This document shows, piece by piece, positions 36,701 through 49,268 of a stretch of DNA of 64,000 bases (position 1 is the first letter of the stretch; each line of letters opens with the position of its first letter). The notes below the pieces were generated by a model. The model had not been told where the DNA came from. It made no database searches and saw only the letters and a list, made by a program, of their open reading frames with translations. The position numbers and the translations under genes were made by a program. This DNA is from Syngnathus acus (Eukaryota; Chordata; Actinopteri; Syngnathiformes; Syngnathidae): NCBI RefSeq assembly GCF_901709675.1, contig NC_051097.1:8472039-8536038 (forward strand). Reading direction: 5' to 3'.

Positions 36701-39700
36701 ATCTTTAGTGATGGTCTACTTTTTCTTCTTTGAAACTCTAGCTCATCTCCTGTGTGAAACCTTGGTGGGCGCTGACCCAGAGTCGCCAACCGAGACCACC
36801 GGCCCCAACAACAAACACCTGAATCGTCTGTGCTCCGACAACACCGAGGACACCAAAAATAACTCGGAGGACATAGTCGTGAAAACCTCTTTGGGCCTTC
36901 GCCGCCAACCTCCTCCTTCCATTACCGTTTCCAATAAGCCAGTGCGGTTATCCCTCGAACGTAGCTTCTCAGTGGAGGAGGACAAGCAGAAGGGCGTGGA
37001 GTGCACGCTGCAGCCTGCTCGCGTCTACACCATCACCACCCGCCACGGTATGCTGATGAGTGGCGGCCGGGGCAGCAAGGAGAGCCTCGAACTGGACGTC
37101 TTAAAGGAGAGGTCAGGGAGTGGAGGAGTGGGAGCCAAAGGTGGTCACACTACCTTGATCCAGCCCTCCACTTCCCCTTCGTCCTCCTCGTCGTCTCCGA
37201 CCCAACACTCCCAGACCGGGAGCAGCCGTCACCACGGAATTCACCACCACCACACGGGACCTTCGACCAGCAGAGGAGCCTGCGGGCCGAGCGGAAGCAG
37301 CAACCAGCAAGCCATGAGTGTCTCCGGTTCTCACTCCCACCAGGCGGCACACCACCATAGCCACCACCACCATCACCTGGCTCAGCCTCCTCTGCAAACC
37401 TCCGTCAGTGCCCACAACATCCGCAGTTGGGGGGACGGCGGAAAAGCGGAGCCCGAATGCAGCGGGCTGGCCTGCGAGTCCTGCAGTGCCGTCCCTTCTC
37501 GGAGCCAAGGATCCCTGGACCTGGAAAGCGCATCCCGAGAGCCAGGCAAGCAGCACCGACGCCTAGAGAGGATGTGGAGTGTGGACCGGATGACTGGGCT
37601 GGAGAGAGGTGAGGGGGCAGGGGACACACAGAAGAGGAGAGGCTTTCAAATATACACGGGTTTGGAATTGGGTCACGGCTTCAGACCGGAGAAGAAATAG
37701 CTTTTGGAAAACCTCTTAACGCATGGAGTAAAGTAAACCTCTGATTCACGGGGGAAAAAGATCAAGTGATAAAAACCCCCACCAAATATTCAGAGTCGTC
37801 GTAAATAGCTCAAACTCTAAATATACCGGTACCAAAATACTTCTTTTCAAACTGGTGATAACGAACAAGTAGGGCATATAGTCTCTCCCCAAAATTACTG
37901 AAAATTTCATTCTTAATACTTTTAAATATACCTCTGAGACCAAGTACCAAATCGACCGACTGCTGGTTGGGGACCACGGCTCTAGTCAAAGTTACTACAA
38001 CATTCCTAGTACTGATTTTCAAATTGCTAATAAACATGGATAACACTGGCTAACATTCAGCTAACAGAAGCGAAACGATGCTACTGTCACTACGAATACT
38101 GTTAGCAATCAAAAGGTTGATGACAGAGGCCACAACAGTGCTTATATTTAGCTAACACAAGCTAGTCGATACAGCAAAAAATCGAATCAAAGAGTTAAAT
38201 ACATTATGAGCTGCTGGAATATCGATGTTCTGTTTATAACAAGCATAAAATAACGTAAAAAAGTTATAGAGTTAGTTGCTAAAGTACACAGCTGGAAAAA
38301 TAACACTACCCTAATCATTTTTAATTGTTCCGCGAAACTTTTTCAATATCAATTTCCTCACTGGTCTGATGAGCTTTGGGGCGTTTGGTGTTGCCTGTAA
38401 CAGTGGCCTGTATATTTCTGACTTTTTGTCTCCTTGTATCTCTTTTTTTTCCTGCTCTCTTTTCCTGTGTGTCTCCTCTCTCTCCATTTGTGGAGTGCTG
38501 GACTGTGAAGTGATGGTGCCGCTTTTGTGCTTTCATATTCAAACGTACTTCCTTCTCGTACAACTTTTTGGGGTCAGTATTTATTACACTTATTTATTTT
38601 TTGACAATTTTCGTTTCTTTTTGCAGATGACGCTAACTGGTTCCCCAAGGAAAACATGTTCAGCTTTCAAACCGCCACAACCACTATGCAGGCGTGAGTA
38701 TTGGAAACCTACGTAATATGTCCATTCGTGTTCCAAGCGAATGTCGTTTTTATAGCCTTTTAGATAAATGTCCCCTTTTGCTTGCCAGTGAATTTTAATT
38801 TAAAAAAGCACTAATATCAGTTTGCAGATCCTTAAATCTGACCCGATGCAATGAATTGCAGTAAATGTCATTTAAATTTATACAGAGATTATATTGTGTA
38901 ATATGTTTTATAATAATCTTAAATATTATAGGAGGCTTTGACTTTCGCTGATGCATTTATGGGTAGTTGGACACTCAAGGAACATCTGTCCATATTTGTA
39001 TTCCTTTATTTTTTTTTCATATATTTTACACTGTTATTTACTTTTATAATCCGTTAGATTATTGTTAAAAGCAAATTCTGTGACTCATATAATCACTAAA
39101 TGGCTTTGGCCATTTTTGAAGGGGTCAAACAATAACGCTCACGACACATTCCTTCCTTTTCTGTCTGTGTTTTTATAGACTTGATGCACCCTGATGACAA
39201 TATTGTGTTTTTTATCCCCCCCTTCTCTTGCTTGCACGCTAATTTAAACCGGAACAAACGACTCAGGATATCGTGAGTATTTAAACCCTACTTGTCTAAT
39301 TTGGTGTATTTTTCCAACTGTTGTTTCTTCTTAACCTTACGAGCTACCATTTAACCTCACAATTGTTTCTTTCTTAAAAAAAACAAGTAGTACAAATAAG
39401 CACACAATTTTGAATAGCAAATATAACAAACTACTAATTGAACATTATGCTTTTAGCAGAATCAGGCCTAAACATTTCATACTGCTTAGCTGTTCTTCAG
39501 GTCAATCCTCGCTCAATTGAAGCCAACTAACACAACTGCTTAACTCCTTACACAAACTAAATGCAGCGGGATTATTGAAAAATGTAATCCATGTGTGTTT
39601 AAATCAGATTATCGTGAGAAAGTCTTGCAGACAGATCCAAATATAAGTTTCACTTCACAAATTTAATTGGATGGGAAGTGAACAAGCCGTAGTAATAATC

Positions 39701-42700
39701 AGCAATTATTATAAAACACATATTTCAGTCAGAATAACTGGCAGGGTTAATGTCCTCTCGCGCCGTGTCTGCATTGAACAAACGCCAATCATGTTCACAG
39801 AAATGTGTTGATCACTGCTGAGCCACACATTGCAAGTGATGCATTTCACAACATGGCCGACACGTAATGACGGTGTCAGCCTCGGAGAATATCGCGAAGA
39901 TGCCTGAACTTTGCTGTCGGTCCATCTGCCCCAAACTTTTGGTTCATCCATATTGTTGTTCTTCTCTTCCCTTAATTGGTAAATTAATTAGTATTTGCAA
40001 TAAACAATATCAGATGTGTTAATCGTGGCAGTTTTAGTCTATGCTAAAATCAAGGCCCATAAATTGATATAAAAAAAACTTCAATTAGATTTGTTAACTT
40101 GCTACAAACTGTGACTTCTAGTCTTTTAGACGTTCATAATGCCAACTTCACAAAATAAAATCAAGATGATTCCAATCACAATTCACTCGAAAACTGCATT
40201 CTGATACATTGCGACTCCGATTTAATTTTTTTTTTGGACCAATTAAGTGAGTCTGATCCTGGCACACTTGTTGGAATTCGGTGCTGTATAACAAGCATAA
40301 TGACATAAATGAAGCTGTAAACTAGTGATGAAAGTTGGCACTAAACTGAGCTGTAGCAGCATCTCCTTCACCGCTAAACTAATTCCGCAACTAAAAACTC
40401 TGGCATCGGCCTCCATCCTCGCTTCTCCCCCCTCCCTTCGCCACGCCGGCTTCTCCCTCTTTTATCCCTTAAATACTGTGCCACATCCCGGCAGGGCTTT
40501 CCGGGGATTTGGCCCGAGAAAAAGGCGAGAGAGGGAGCACGATTCAGCAGAAGTCAACCAGAGGTACGAAGCGTCCCGTCAGGCTTTGCCTCGGCGCTGT
40601 TTACATCCGTCTGCTGGCTTCGATACTCAACGCTGAGTCTAATCTGACCAAAGCGAAGAGAGGAAGAGACTCTAAGCAGGGTGTCACACTGTTTGCGTTT
40701 TGTGGCCTGACTCTTTTCGAAAAAACATGAGCTCCCCGCCTTCGTTAGGAGGACAAAGTAACACGTTGAATAACTCCGAAAGCACTTTGGCGTCCTTAAG
40801 ACTGGAGCTCAGATGCCGTGTCGCAGATGGGACACTTGACACCAAGCGAGCGCATCTTTCTCAATAGCTATCATCCATCTGCAGTGTGGACGCGCCTTGC
40901 GTGTTCTTTAATCAAAGTGAGTGGTCACAACAAACTTTTGGGAACACTGCAAACTCCGCCCGCCGATATCCTACACCATCGCTTTAAATATTTATTACCT
41001 TGGCTAAAGTGCGTTTTTTTTCTTCCTGTCAGGATTATGCACAATCGCGTTAACTGGAGGTTATATTTAGGTGCCCAATTGTTCCGATGACGATAGATGT
41101 GTCATTCTAGAAAGAATCCTTTTTGCATTTTTTTTTTATCACCCCTTTATTAGTTAATTAATGTCTCCCTGGACAGGTCTAACTCGGGCCAAGGACAAAA
41201 TCCATTCAATTTGGGGCACATCCAAATAAGTTGGCAGTTCATTACTTTCTTAATGTCTCTAGATTCAAACTTTTTTTTTTTTTTTAAACATTTAATTCAA
41301 TTTCACCTTCATTCATGTTTCATTCATTTGCTGTTATAAAATATATTCACACATGGGCTTTTATGGAAAGGCAGCGACATTGCTTTTATAATGTGAACCA
41401 ACAAAAATATGTAAAAAAATAAATAAAACTACAGGGAACTTGCCAAAAAGAAGAGCATGGAAAATAGGGTACACCCTACATACGGGGACACCTACTGTGC
41501 ACTTCTGTGTTTTGCGTACGCGTGTACTATTTCTGACGAACATAATGAGGCCACTTTTATCCAAAGTTCTAAACAACAAAGACAGTTTAATACAAGTCTG
41601 CAGGCTCTTTATCGTACCATTATCGGAGCATCCTTTTGATGCCGCGCGTCATCCCGTATAACCTCTAAAATGTGAGGAACATTTTATTTCTTTTACCATC
41701 AGCCTCGATCTTTGTCGCCTTTCTGCTTGCGCTGTCAGTTGCACTTTGTCTCGCGATATGTTTATGAAAATAAAAGCTTCATTTGGATCGCTGATAACGA
41801 GCAGAGTGAAGCATCTCGACAACACGTTTTGTCTTCACAAAGCGCGATGAAAAACACTGATAGCGGAATTCATGATTGTTATTGTCAAAGATAGAAAGAC
41901 AACAAGACTTGTTCATGAGCTCAACCTCACTTAAAGAAGTATAGACTAATAAAAAAAAGGATAAAATATGGGGGCAATCAATCGTGAAAAGAGAAAAGTA
42001 GTGAAAGTCCTTCTTTAAATAGCTTGAAAATGAGCCAATTCCAACAACGCAGTTTGTCGTTTTGTTTTTGTATTGACATTTATTCAGTGATTAGATGCGG
42101 CGGAGCATTGTAACACCTCATTAACCGACACCGTTGTTCATTCTCTACTACCTGAATAACGACTCCAAGAAAAGGATATAAATTATATTATATTATCAAG
42201 GATGGGTGGGTTGATGGATGGATGGATGGATGGATGGATGGATGGATGGTGGAAAACAGTTGAAAAATGATTACTGCATCATACTGACCATCTCCAGGTA
42301 TGTCGGTATACTGCCCCAGGTGGCCGAGTTGTGTACAACAAAAGGGGCAACACAGTATCCATTGAATTAAAGTAAAAAACCAAAACGTGGCAATTGAGAG
42401 AAAAAAAAATCTTTACATTCTGATTAATGTCATCAATCTTCCTTTTTTTTCAACCACATATTGCTTATGACAAAAAACGATTATTTGATGACATGCTATC
42501 AGCAAATGAATATCACAGGAAAACACTTGACTGGGTCGACTTTTGCGAGATGCTTTGCGAAGAATGAGGGCTTTCCTCTCGGCCGCATGTCGTTCCATGA
42601 ATGACTCAACTGCTCTTTACCGCCCACACTGACAAGAACATTACCTATAATAATTGTGCTGGAGACTTAATAACGTCTTGTTTTGTCTTCCAACCATTTG

Positions 42701-45700
42701 TTTTTCCCCACCCACCCGTTTCCTCTGCACTTTCTACTGCCCTTACATTTGGCTGCCTTCTCCCTCTCCTCCTCCTCCTCCGCCCAAAGGAACTTCCGGA
42801 AGCATCTTCGTATGGTGGGCAGCAGAAGGATAAAAGCACAGAGTGAGTCAGATGTTTGAGCGCGTGTGTGTGATTGACGCACAAATCGTCAGTGTTGTTC
42901 ACCTCGCCTTCATTTTGTGTGTTGTTTTTTTTTTTGGGTTTACTGCCAGGCATATGTGAGGCTGCAAATGTTGCTGCATTCGGGGATTTCCGGAATTTGT
43001 GCGTGTGTGTGTGTTTTAGAAGAAATGAGTGTAAACGCTGTAGGTGGTCTTTTCCTGTGGCTTTGCTTTGAATGTTTGTTTTAAGGCTCGAGATATTCTA
43101 CGAGTTTCAAGGTTTTTCGTGCGTGTGTTCACTCTGCACGGTTAGACTCGTATAAAGAATTGAATGGAATAGTTTGCTCAAGTTTTTAGTTTTCCTTCAT
43201 TCAGTCCTATAAACACCACCCCTGCCCGTTTCTGAAATTGCTGATTAGGGAAGCATTGGCGCTGCTGTGATAATAACTTTTTGTTGCAAATGGGAACGAA
43301 GAAAATAACGTTCTTTGGCCTTTGGAGGGTTGTCACCCTTTTCTTTGACTCCCGTAATTACTGCATTTTCTTCACGTATTTACTAAGCTGCCGAGAGCAC
43401 AAAGTGTTGATTAGAGTTGTAATAAACATACTGAATGTTGCAACTCGGGATGTCCGATACTACTTTTTTTCCAGACCGATACCAGTATGTTGTTTATGGT
43501 GAAGGGGGCGAGGCTTACATCCTGGACAGCCAATCACGAGGCACATATAGACAAACAACACCATTTCCACACCTTGGATGAATTTGATCTCAAGTGAAGC
43601 GATGTGTCCGTTTGTTTGTCTTCCAAGTGGAAGTTTGCTTCATTTGTGCACTTGTAGCTACATCCGCCTCCGCACTTGTACGTTTGAGGTCGTTTGTGGT
43701 TTCCAAAATGTACGCGTGACGATCTCTCCCCCTCCACCCCGCCTACCTGCACTAGCGTTCGCTGAGCGTAGATCGAAGAGTTTCAGCCGTTCCTGGAGTG
43801 ACCCCACCCCTGTCAAGACTGATTCTCCTCATGAACCCAGAGACAGTGAGTCCACACTGCATACACGCATCACAAACACAACTAGTTGTACATTTTCTTA
43901 CCTGGCATTCAAGTGGAAAAACTTTACGACTAAATGTTTGAATCATGAAGTTATAGTCAAGTCAAAAATCACCAACTCGCTGTCTCTGTTGTTAAATCTG
44001 CCCCTGTCAGTCCGTGTGCCTTTACGCCCCCAAATTGTGTTTACCAAAATGCACTGTGTGTGTGTGTGCGTCTGTGTGTATTTTACGACAAGAATATACA
44101 AGTCGAACCGTCGGTGTGTGTTGATCTCTCGGTTGTTGCATATGCAGCTTGTCTTTGTCTGACGATGTCTGTGTTTTGTGTCTTTTGTGGTTTTTATGTT
44201 TTTTGCTCCACGTCCATCTTGGGTACTGTTGAGCGCGGTGTGATGTTGTGCTGATGTGGAGTTGTCTCACTTTCCTGAAGAAAAGGTTTTGGGATTCGCT
44301 GGAGGAGTCTAGCAATGATTGTTGTCAAATTTAGCAATGTGTTTGTTTTGTTTACTGTATGCCCCCGCCCTCCCCTCCTAAAATAAAATATCCATCCATC
44401 CATTTTCTACACCAATTATTCTGTTCATGGTCAATCACAGTCTGCCACAAATTAGCATAATAAGAAATAAGTTAAATATTATTTTCCAGGACACTTATAT
44501 ATATATCCTTTTTGTTCAAGGAATGCACAATCATTTCCAAAATGTTCATTCAACTGTTTTGTTTCATTTGACTCCATTTCTGTAAAAAAAACAAAAAAAC
44601 AAACTAATCATTTGAAATGAGGTCAAAGTTCTTTTGATGCCGTCGTAGCATCGTAGCAGCCGAACGAAAGAGGAGCAAATAACATTAGCGGCTAATGATG
44701 TGGAAAGAACATTGCGGATTTCAAACACTCAACTCATCTTGTCGTCGTAGTGATTAAACACCGCTTAGCCACTGTTTGCTTATCACTATTCACTAATCAC
44801 ATTTCCTTTTAAATGTTAAATAATTGCCAAACGGGTAAATCAAACAAAACCGTTGTTAATTTACGTTTATTCCCCAGATATCTATCAAATGAGCCCAATA
44901 ATATTCATTAAAATTCATTATTTACTAAGTTCCTAAAGTGATTGTGTCATATGTCCAAATAACACCAGGTCAAATAATAATTTCAATAAAAAAAATACAT
45001 ACTTATAACTGCACCTCTATGCTGTTTAAAATACCAGATATATTTTATTTTTGCCTCGTTTCATCCATCAGTCTCTGCATTACGAGATATTTCATGACTT
45101 GCTGTGTGATGTTATGATCAAAATCGGCTCGCTCTCACCATCAGTCATTTTACACGTCTGACAGCTGTCTCTGCCTTTTCCATCTGCCATTTTCAAACAC
45201 CACCACCATCCATTAAGAACTCGCCCCTCCGGCGTACCATCTGAACAACTCTTTCCTCATCCATACGTTTGTCTTTACCTTTTTTTCCACCCCCACACAC
45301 ACTCCAATTCTCATTAGTGTGCTTCGTTCTTTTCAAGGCGGGGACCTGCAGACTTCCTGCGGCACCCTGGACGAAGGCGGCGTTGATGAAGCCGCCCGAC
45401 TGGGAGGAAGAGAGAGAGATAGAGAGGCTTGCCTGCGAGGGGGACGACTTTATACCTCCCAAAATCATGGTGAGATATCCAACAACATCAGATTCCAATA
45501 TATCCACAATTTAAGCAGCATCCATTCAGATAAGACGATGAATGTTCGAATTAAAGTAGCGCCTTCCATTTGACCTCAATCATTTTCACACACAATTTAT
45601 TGATGCTCATCTCCAAAACTTTCCTTCCTTTCCTTTCCACCTTCAGTTGATCTCCTCCAAGGTCCCCAAGGCGGAGTACGTACCCACCATCATCCGCAGG

Positions 45701-48548
45701 GATGATCCATCCATCATCCCGATCCTCTACGTGAGTCAAACACTCCAAAGACACTCAAGGCAAGGATGTCCTTTTCTCACAAATGGTTTCTCTTCTTGCT
45801 TAGGACCACGAACATGCAACATTTGATGATATTTTGGGTGAGTCCGTCTTTACATTGACTTTTTCAATTATGTAATTAGCCAGCTTGCTAGCGGGCATTC
45901 CTCATGGGTCATTCTTAGGGCCCCTGTTGTTTACACTCTACCTCCCTATTACCGCTTGACGAAAGGGTCTACCTTTATCTCACCCCTTATGATTGACAAA
46001 TGCGAGAATGCTGCTTCAAAGGTATCAGCGAAGACTTGGAGAAAAAAAAAATCTCCCCCAGGCGACCGCTTGACACTTTGCAACCAATTATGCTTGCTGA
46101 GTTAACGGTTTGATTCAGCTGACTTATTACCAACTGAAAGTTTTGCTGAACATCCTTGTTAATACGAGTTTTGAGTTGCACTTGACTGTAGAAGGTGTCA
46201 AAAAAAATTGGTTTTTATTGATATACAACAACTGACAAATATTGTGTGTCAGGCATAGTTTTTGTCATTTTGTTTATTTCTAAATGAGAGCACAGGTGTC
46301 AAACTCAAGGCCCGGGGGCCAGGTACGGCCCGCCAAATCATTTTACGTGGCCCGCTAAGACAAATTGTGCATCAAATTCGTGTGTCATAACTAGAATTGC
46401 AAATTGTCTTCACTTTTAATATCTTTTTTTAAAAATATTTGACCAATATTTACTCATCTGATTTGAAAACGAGTTATTTGTCAGTTTGTTTTGTAGCTTT
46501 TACTGTATATAATATGAGGTGCTCATACATTTATTTGGGTTGACAGTCATAATGGCCCTCCGAAAGAAGCTATGACTACAATGCGGCCCGCCAAAAAAAT
46601 GAGTTTGCATTTTCATGATCCCTTATACAATTTGCTCTTTTGCCACTTTCACACGTCATTCCAGGTTTAAAAACATGACCTTGTGATCTTCCACTACCAT
46701 GCATTTTTTCATGAAAAATTTCATTTGCGAATATGACGAAACCGACAAAGTAGCTCCGGGCTTCAATTCACCTGCAATCAAATCAACATTAGTTTGCTTT
46801 TAATGGTCTCATGTGTAGCAAATGAAGCTTTGCATGATGAACAAACAACACTTCAATGGTCCCTTGTGTTTTGGCCAGTTAATGAAGTCCAACGGTGTGG
46901 AAGCCCACGCAGTTATTGACCAGACACTAACGAATCACTTACACAAACTCATTTCAGGTCACCGGTTCACTGTCGTCCATTGACCTGCTTTAATTCAATC
47001 GTGGTGTGTTCACACATTTACTCGTCTCGCCTCTCTCTCATCGCATCTCTGACCTTTGTGTCGATCCAACTGTTCTCCCCTCTCCCTCTCACTCTCGCTC
47101 GCAGAGGAAATTGAGAAGAAGCTGACAGCGTACAGGAGGGGGAGCAAGTTCTGGAGGATGCTCATCTTTTGCCAGGTGGGTGACCGGGATAGAAATCGAT
47201 GTTTTGTTGAAGGTTATTGGATTGCATATGTGCATCGGCTACCCACAGATTCCATTATGTCCAAAAATTCCATGGATAACATTTAAAGGCAAATACATTT
47301 TGATCGACGGTGTGTTCAAGTGTTTTTCTTTGGTGTGTGTCTTTTAGGGAGGCCCGGGTCACCTGTACCTCCTGAAGAATAAAGTAGCAACATTTGCTAA
47401 GGTGGAAAAAGAGGAGGACATGAGCCAGTGAGTCCATTTTTTTTAATTTTCTTAAAACTAAATGTGGTTGAGAACATGCGCTGATGCCTTTCTTTTTTGG
47501 GTTGATTTAGATTCTGGAGACGACTCAGCAGAATGATGAGTAAAGTCAACCCAGAGCCCAACCTCATCCATATCATGGGTTGCTACGTCTTAGGAAACCC
47601 CAATGGAGAGAAGGTATGCAGAAAAATGTTCAGAATGAAATCAGCAATACTTTTTTTCTTGCAAGCTTGAACTCATTAGTATGCGGAAAAAGACAACAAA
47701 TGGCGCCCGCAGACGGGTGCATGTCAGCAAACATTGATCCAAGCCAGCCATTTGTATCCGTTCTAATCCTGTCTGCCAAAGCGTTACATAAATTTGGATC
47801 TCTGCAGGCTTGATGGGCTGATTGGTGACGCAAAGAGCAACAGACTGCACATCAGTGTTTATCCAGATAGTCAAACGCTGTGTGTGCACAGTTGCTTCAA
47901 GACAGCAAATAAATAAATAAACAAACGAAAAAAAAATGAATAAGTAAATGAACGAATAAATAAATAAATAAACGAATAATTAACAAATTAAAAAATTAAG
48001 AAATTAAAAAAAAATTAAAAAATTAAAAAATAAATAAATGAATGAATGAATGAATGTACGAATGAGTAAATACATAAGTAAATGAATACCCACATAAGAA
48101 TTTTTTTTTAATTAAAAAATGAATGAATGAATGAACGAATGAACGAATGAATGAATGAATGAATGAATGAATGAATGAATGAATGAATGAATGAATGAAT
48201 GAACGAATTCGCACACCTTTCATCACGTAATAATTCAAACAAGTCAAAAAACGTCAAACACAACAGATCACAACGAGATGATGCATACAACTTGTCTTCA
48301 AACGTTTTTTTTTCCAGCAACAAACTGGATTCATCACTGTCCAAGCGTGTGTTTTTTAAATTTTTTTTTTTTTGCATGTTTGATGTAGTGATGCAGCCTT
48401 CCCTGCTGAGCGTGTAAAGTGGCTTAATAGGCCTTTGCTTTCTTATCTGTGCCCAACAGCTGTTCCAGAAACTGAAGAATCTGATGAGGCCTTATTCTGT
48501 GGAGTTTGAGTCGCCACTGGAGCTTTCTGCGCAGGGTCAGTGTGAATG

Positions 48549-48591
<43 letters not shown>

Positions 48592-49268
48592 ACACACACA
48601 TATACACACACACACACTCACACTCATGCTTATGAATATTAAAAACTTTCAGACAGTATTACAAAAGGCTTTTATATTATAAGATAAAAACACTTGGAAC
48701 AATACATCCTCTTATTCATATTTGACATGGTAGCATTCACACTAAAGAGTACCTGTTAGATCAGTAGAAAATAAACAGCTAATAGTTTTCCACTGTAACA
48801 ATAAAATTGTTTAAAATGGAGAGTGAGGCAGATATTCGCCCTGCACCACTTGTCGAAAAATGATGTTACACTTTCACCCAGCAGGGGGCAGCACATGAAA
48901 GGAAATGACTCAAAGGCAACCATAATTTTTCTCTTTTGTAGGACTTTTAAAGATTTTTAAAGCTTTACTGAACACCATCATTAATGAAAAAGTTCATCAT
49001 TGTTGAAACCTTACATTGGGTTTTTTTTTTAACTAAAAAAGCCTTACTATTGTTTTGTTTTGTTTGTTTGTTTTTACTAAAAAGGTCTTACTATCACTGT
49101 CATTTTTTAGCCTCAAGCCAATTAAACTTGAATCTTAAAATGTTTCTTTTTTTCTGTTCCTCTCATGAAGGCAAAGAGATGATCGAGATGTACTTTGACT
49201 TCCGCCTCTATCGCCTGTGGAAGACGCGTCAGCACTCCAAACTGTTGGACTATGAAGACCTTTTGTGA
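30775..49268 (+). CDS. nsmf: NMDA receptor synaptonuclear signaling and neuronal migration factor (NSMF/Jacob), 16 coding exons, one-base frame break
   Basis: NSMF travels from synapse to nucleus after NMDA-receptor/ERK signalling and supports GnRH-neuron migration. Exons: 30775-30845, 36468-36529, 36742-37608, 38627-38693, 39267-39272 (6 nt), 40495-40563, 42790-42842, 43756-43845, 45338-45469, 45647-45730, 45804-45837, 47105-47175, 47348-47427, 47511-47613, 48460-48535, 49171-49268. The start [13 protein letters not shown] has an N-terminal Gly suited to myristoylation. [37 protein letters not shown], a basic PRKRRERE nuclear signal, the IQ-like [13 protein letters not shown], the [11 protein letters not shown] segment, and the conserved C-terminal half ([48 protein letters not shown]) follow the human order. 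The sum is 1963 nt, one base over a whole frame; the excess is in exon 45338-45469. Without it the protein would be about 653 residues against 530 in human, because exon 3 is much enlarged. Confidence 0.93.
32261..32275 (-). promoter_or_regulatory. CTCF-like motif in nsmf intron 1
   Basis: The minus strand reads ACCACCAGGGGGCAG, an essentially consensus CTCF core. It lies within the 5.6-kb first intron of nsmf. Occupancy is not shown; a gene-desert-like intron is a common setting for such sites. Confidence 0.45.
34656..34920. repeat. Diverged tandem duplication, two ~130-bp units
   Basis: The phrase 'aagtgttcttattgtttaat' recurs at about 34667 and 34806, and 'gacaatgatataaaa' recurs about 130-140 bp apart, with matching order of the intervening AT-rich text. 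The copies differ by many small changes, so the duplication is old. It lies in nsmf intron 1; a poly-C run follows at 35088-35105. Confidence 0.65.
39267..39272 (+). CDS. nsmf: 6-nt micro-exon of nsmf (GATATC)
   Basis: The exon before ends ...ATG CAG GC (38693) and the exon after begins G GCT TTC CGG (40495). The six bases GATATC, flanked by ctcag and gtgagt, supply G ATA TC, so the joined codons are GCG ATA TCG, giving A-I-S before AFRG. Human NSMF reads Q-A-I-S-V-F-R-G here, so the micro-exon is needed for the conserved sequence. A pyrimidine tract with TGC motifs (cttctcttgcttgcacgctaat) lies just upstream. Skipping it would keep the frame and delete two residues. Confidence 0.85.
42205..42250. 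repeat. (ATGG)n microsatellite
   Basis: About eight uninterrupted tandem units of the tetranucleotide ATGG in a large nsmf intron. Such runs often mark the 3' end of fish LINE tails, but no tail is recognisable beside this one. Confidence 0.85.
46293..46612. repeat. Dispersed repeat rich in 'GGCCCG' phrases, hAT-like non-autonomous element
   Basis: Begins caggtgtcaaactcaaggcc and continues with cccgggggcc and 'tggcccgc' phrases. Near the right end the phrases recur (gcggcccgccaaaaaaatga at about 46582-46601). This wording is shared by a repeat family found in many vertebrates, which I believe is hAT-derived. It lies in the nsmf intron between 45837 and 47105. The boundaries are approximate and the class is from memory. 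Confidence 0.55.
47905..48210. repeat. Long degenerate (AATA/AATG)n tetranucleotide tract
   Basis: An imperfect array of AATA and AAAT units passes into (ATGA)n, with some 18 near-perfect units at 48120-48205. Read on the minus strand it gives a repetitive SFIH open frame that is an artefact of the repeat. It lies in the nsmf intron before the exon at 48460. Confidence 0.9.
48549..48618. repeat. (CA)n microsatellite
   Basis: A nearly pure CA run of about 70 bp with a few interruptions (cacatacaca, catatacaca). It begins only 13 bp after the donor of nsmf exon 48460-48535, close enough to influence splicing of that exon. Confidence 0.9.
48878..48892 (+). promoter_or_regulatory. CTCF-like motif in the last nsmf intron
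   Basis: The plus strand reads CCAGCAGGGGGCAGC, matching the CTCF core. It is opposite in orientation to the candidates at 11931 and 32261. Occupancy is not shown. Confidence 0.4.

Noticed and set aside
36530-36741. Open frame running from nsmf intron 2 into exon 3
   Set aside because: The intron has good GT-AG borders, and the human protein joins the flanking exons directly (ENRNG...HLL).
43578-44162. 194-codon plus-strand frame
   Set aside because: Only 43756-43845 is coding (nsmf); the rest lies beyond splice sites and is low-complexity.
45381-45390. Ten-base 'intron' gttgatgaag that would restore the nsmf frame
   Set aside because: Its removal would fix the phase, but ten bases are far too short to be spliced; a single-base error in the adjacent C-run is more likely.
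48023-48377. Minus-strand frames with repeated SFIH
   Set aside because: They are translations of the (ATGA)n microsatellite; no start context, splice sites or known domain.
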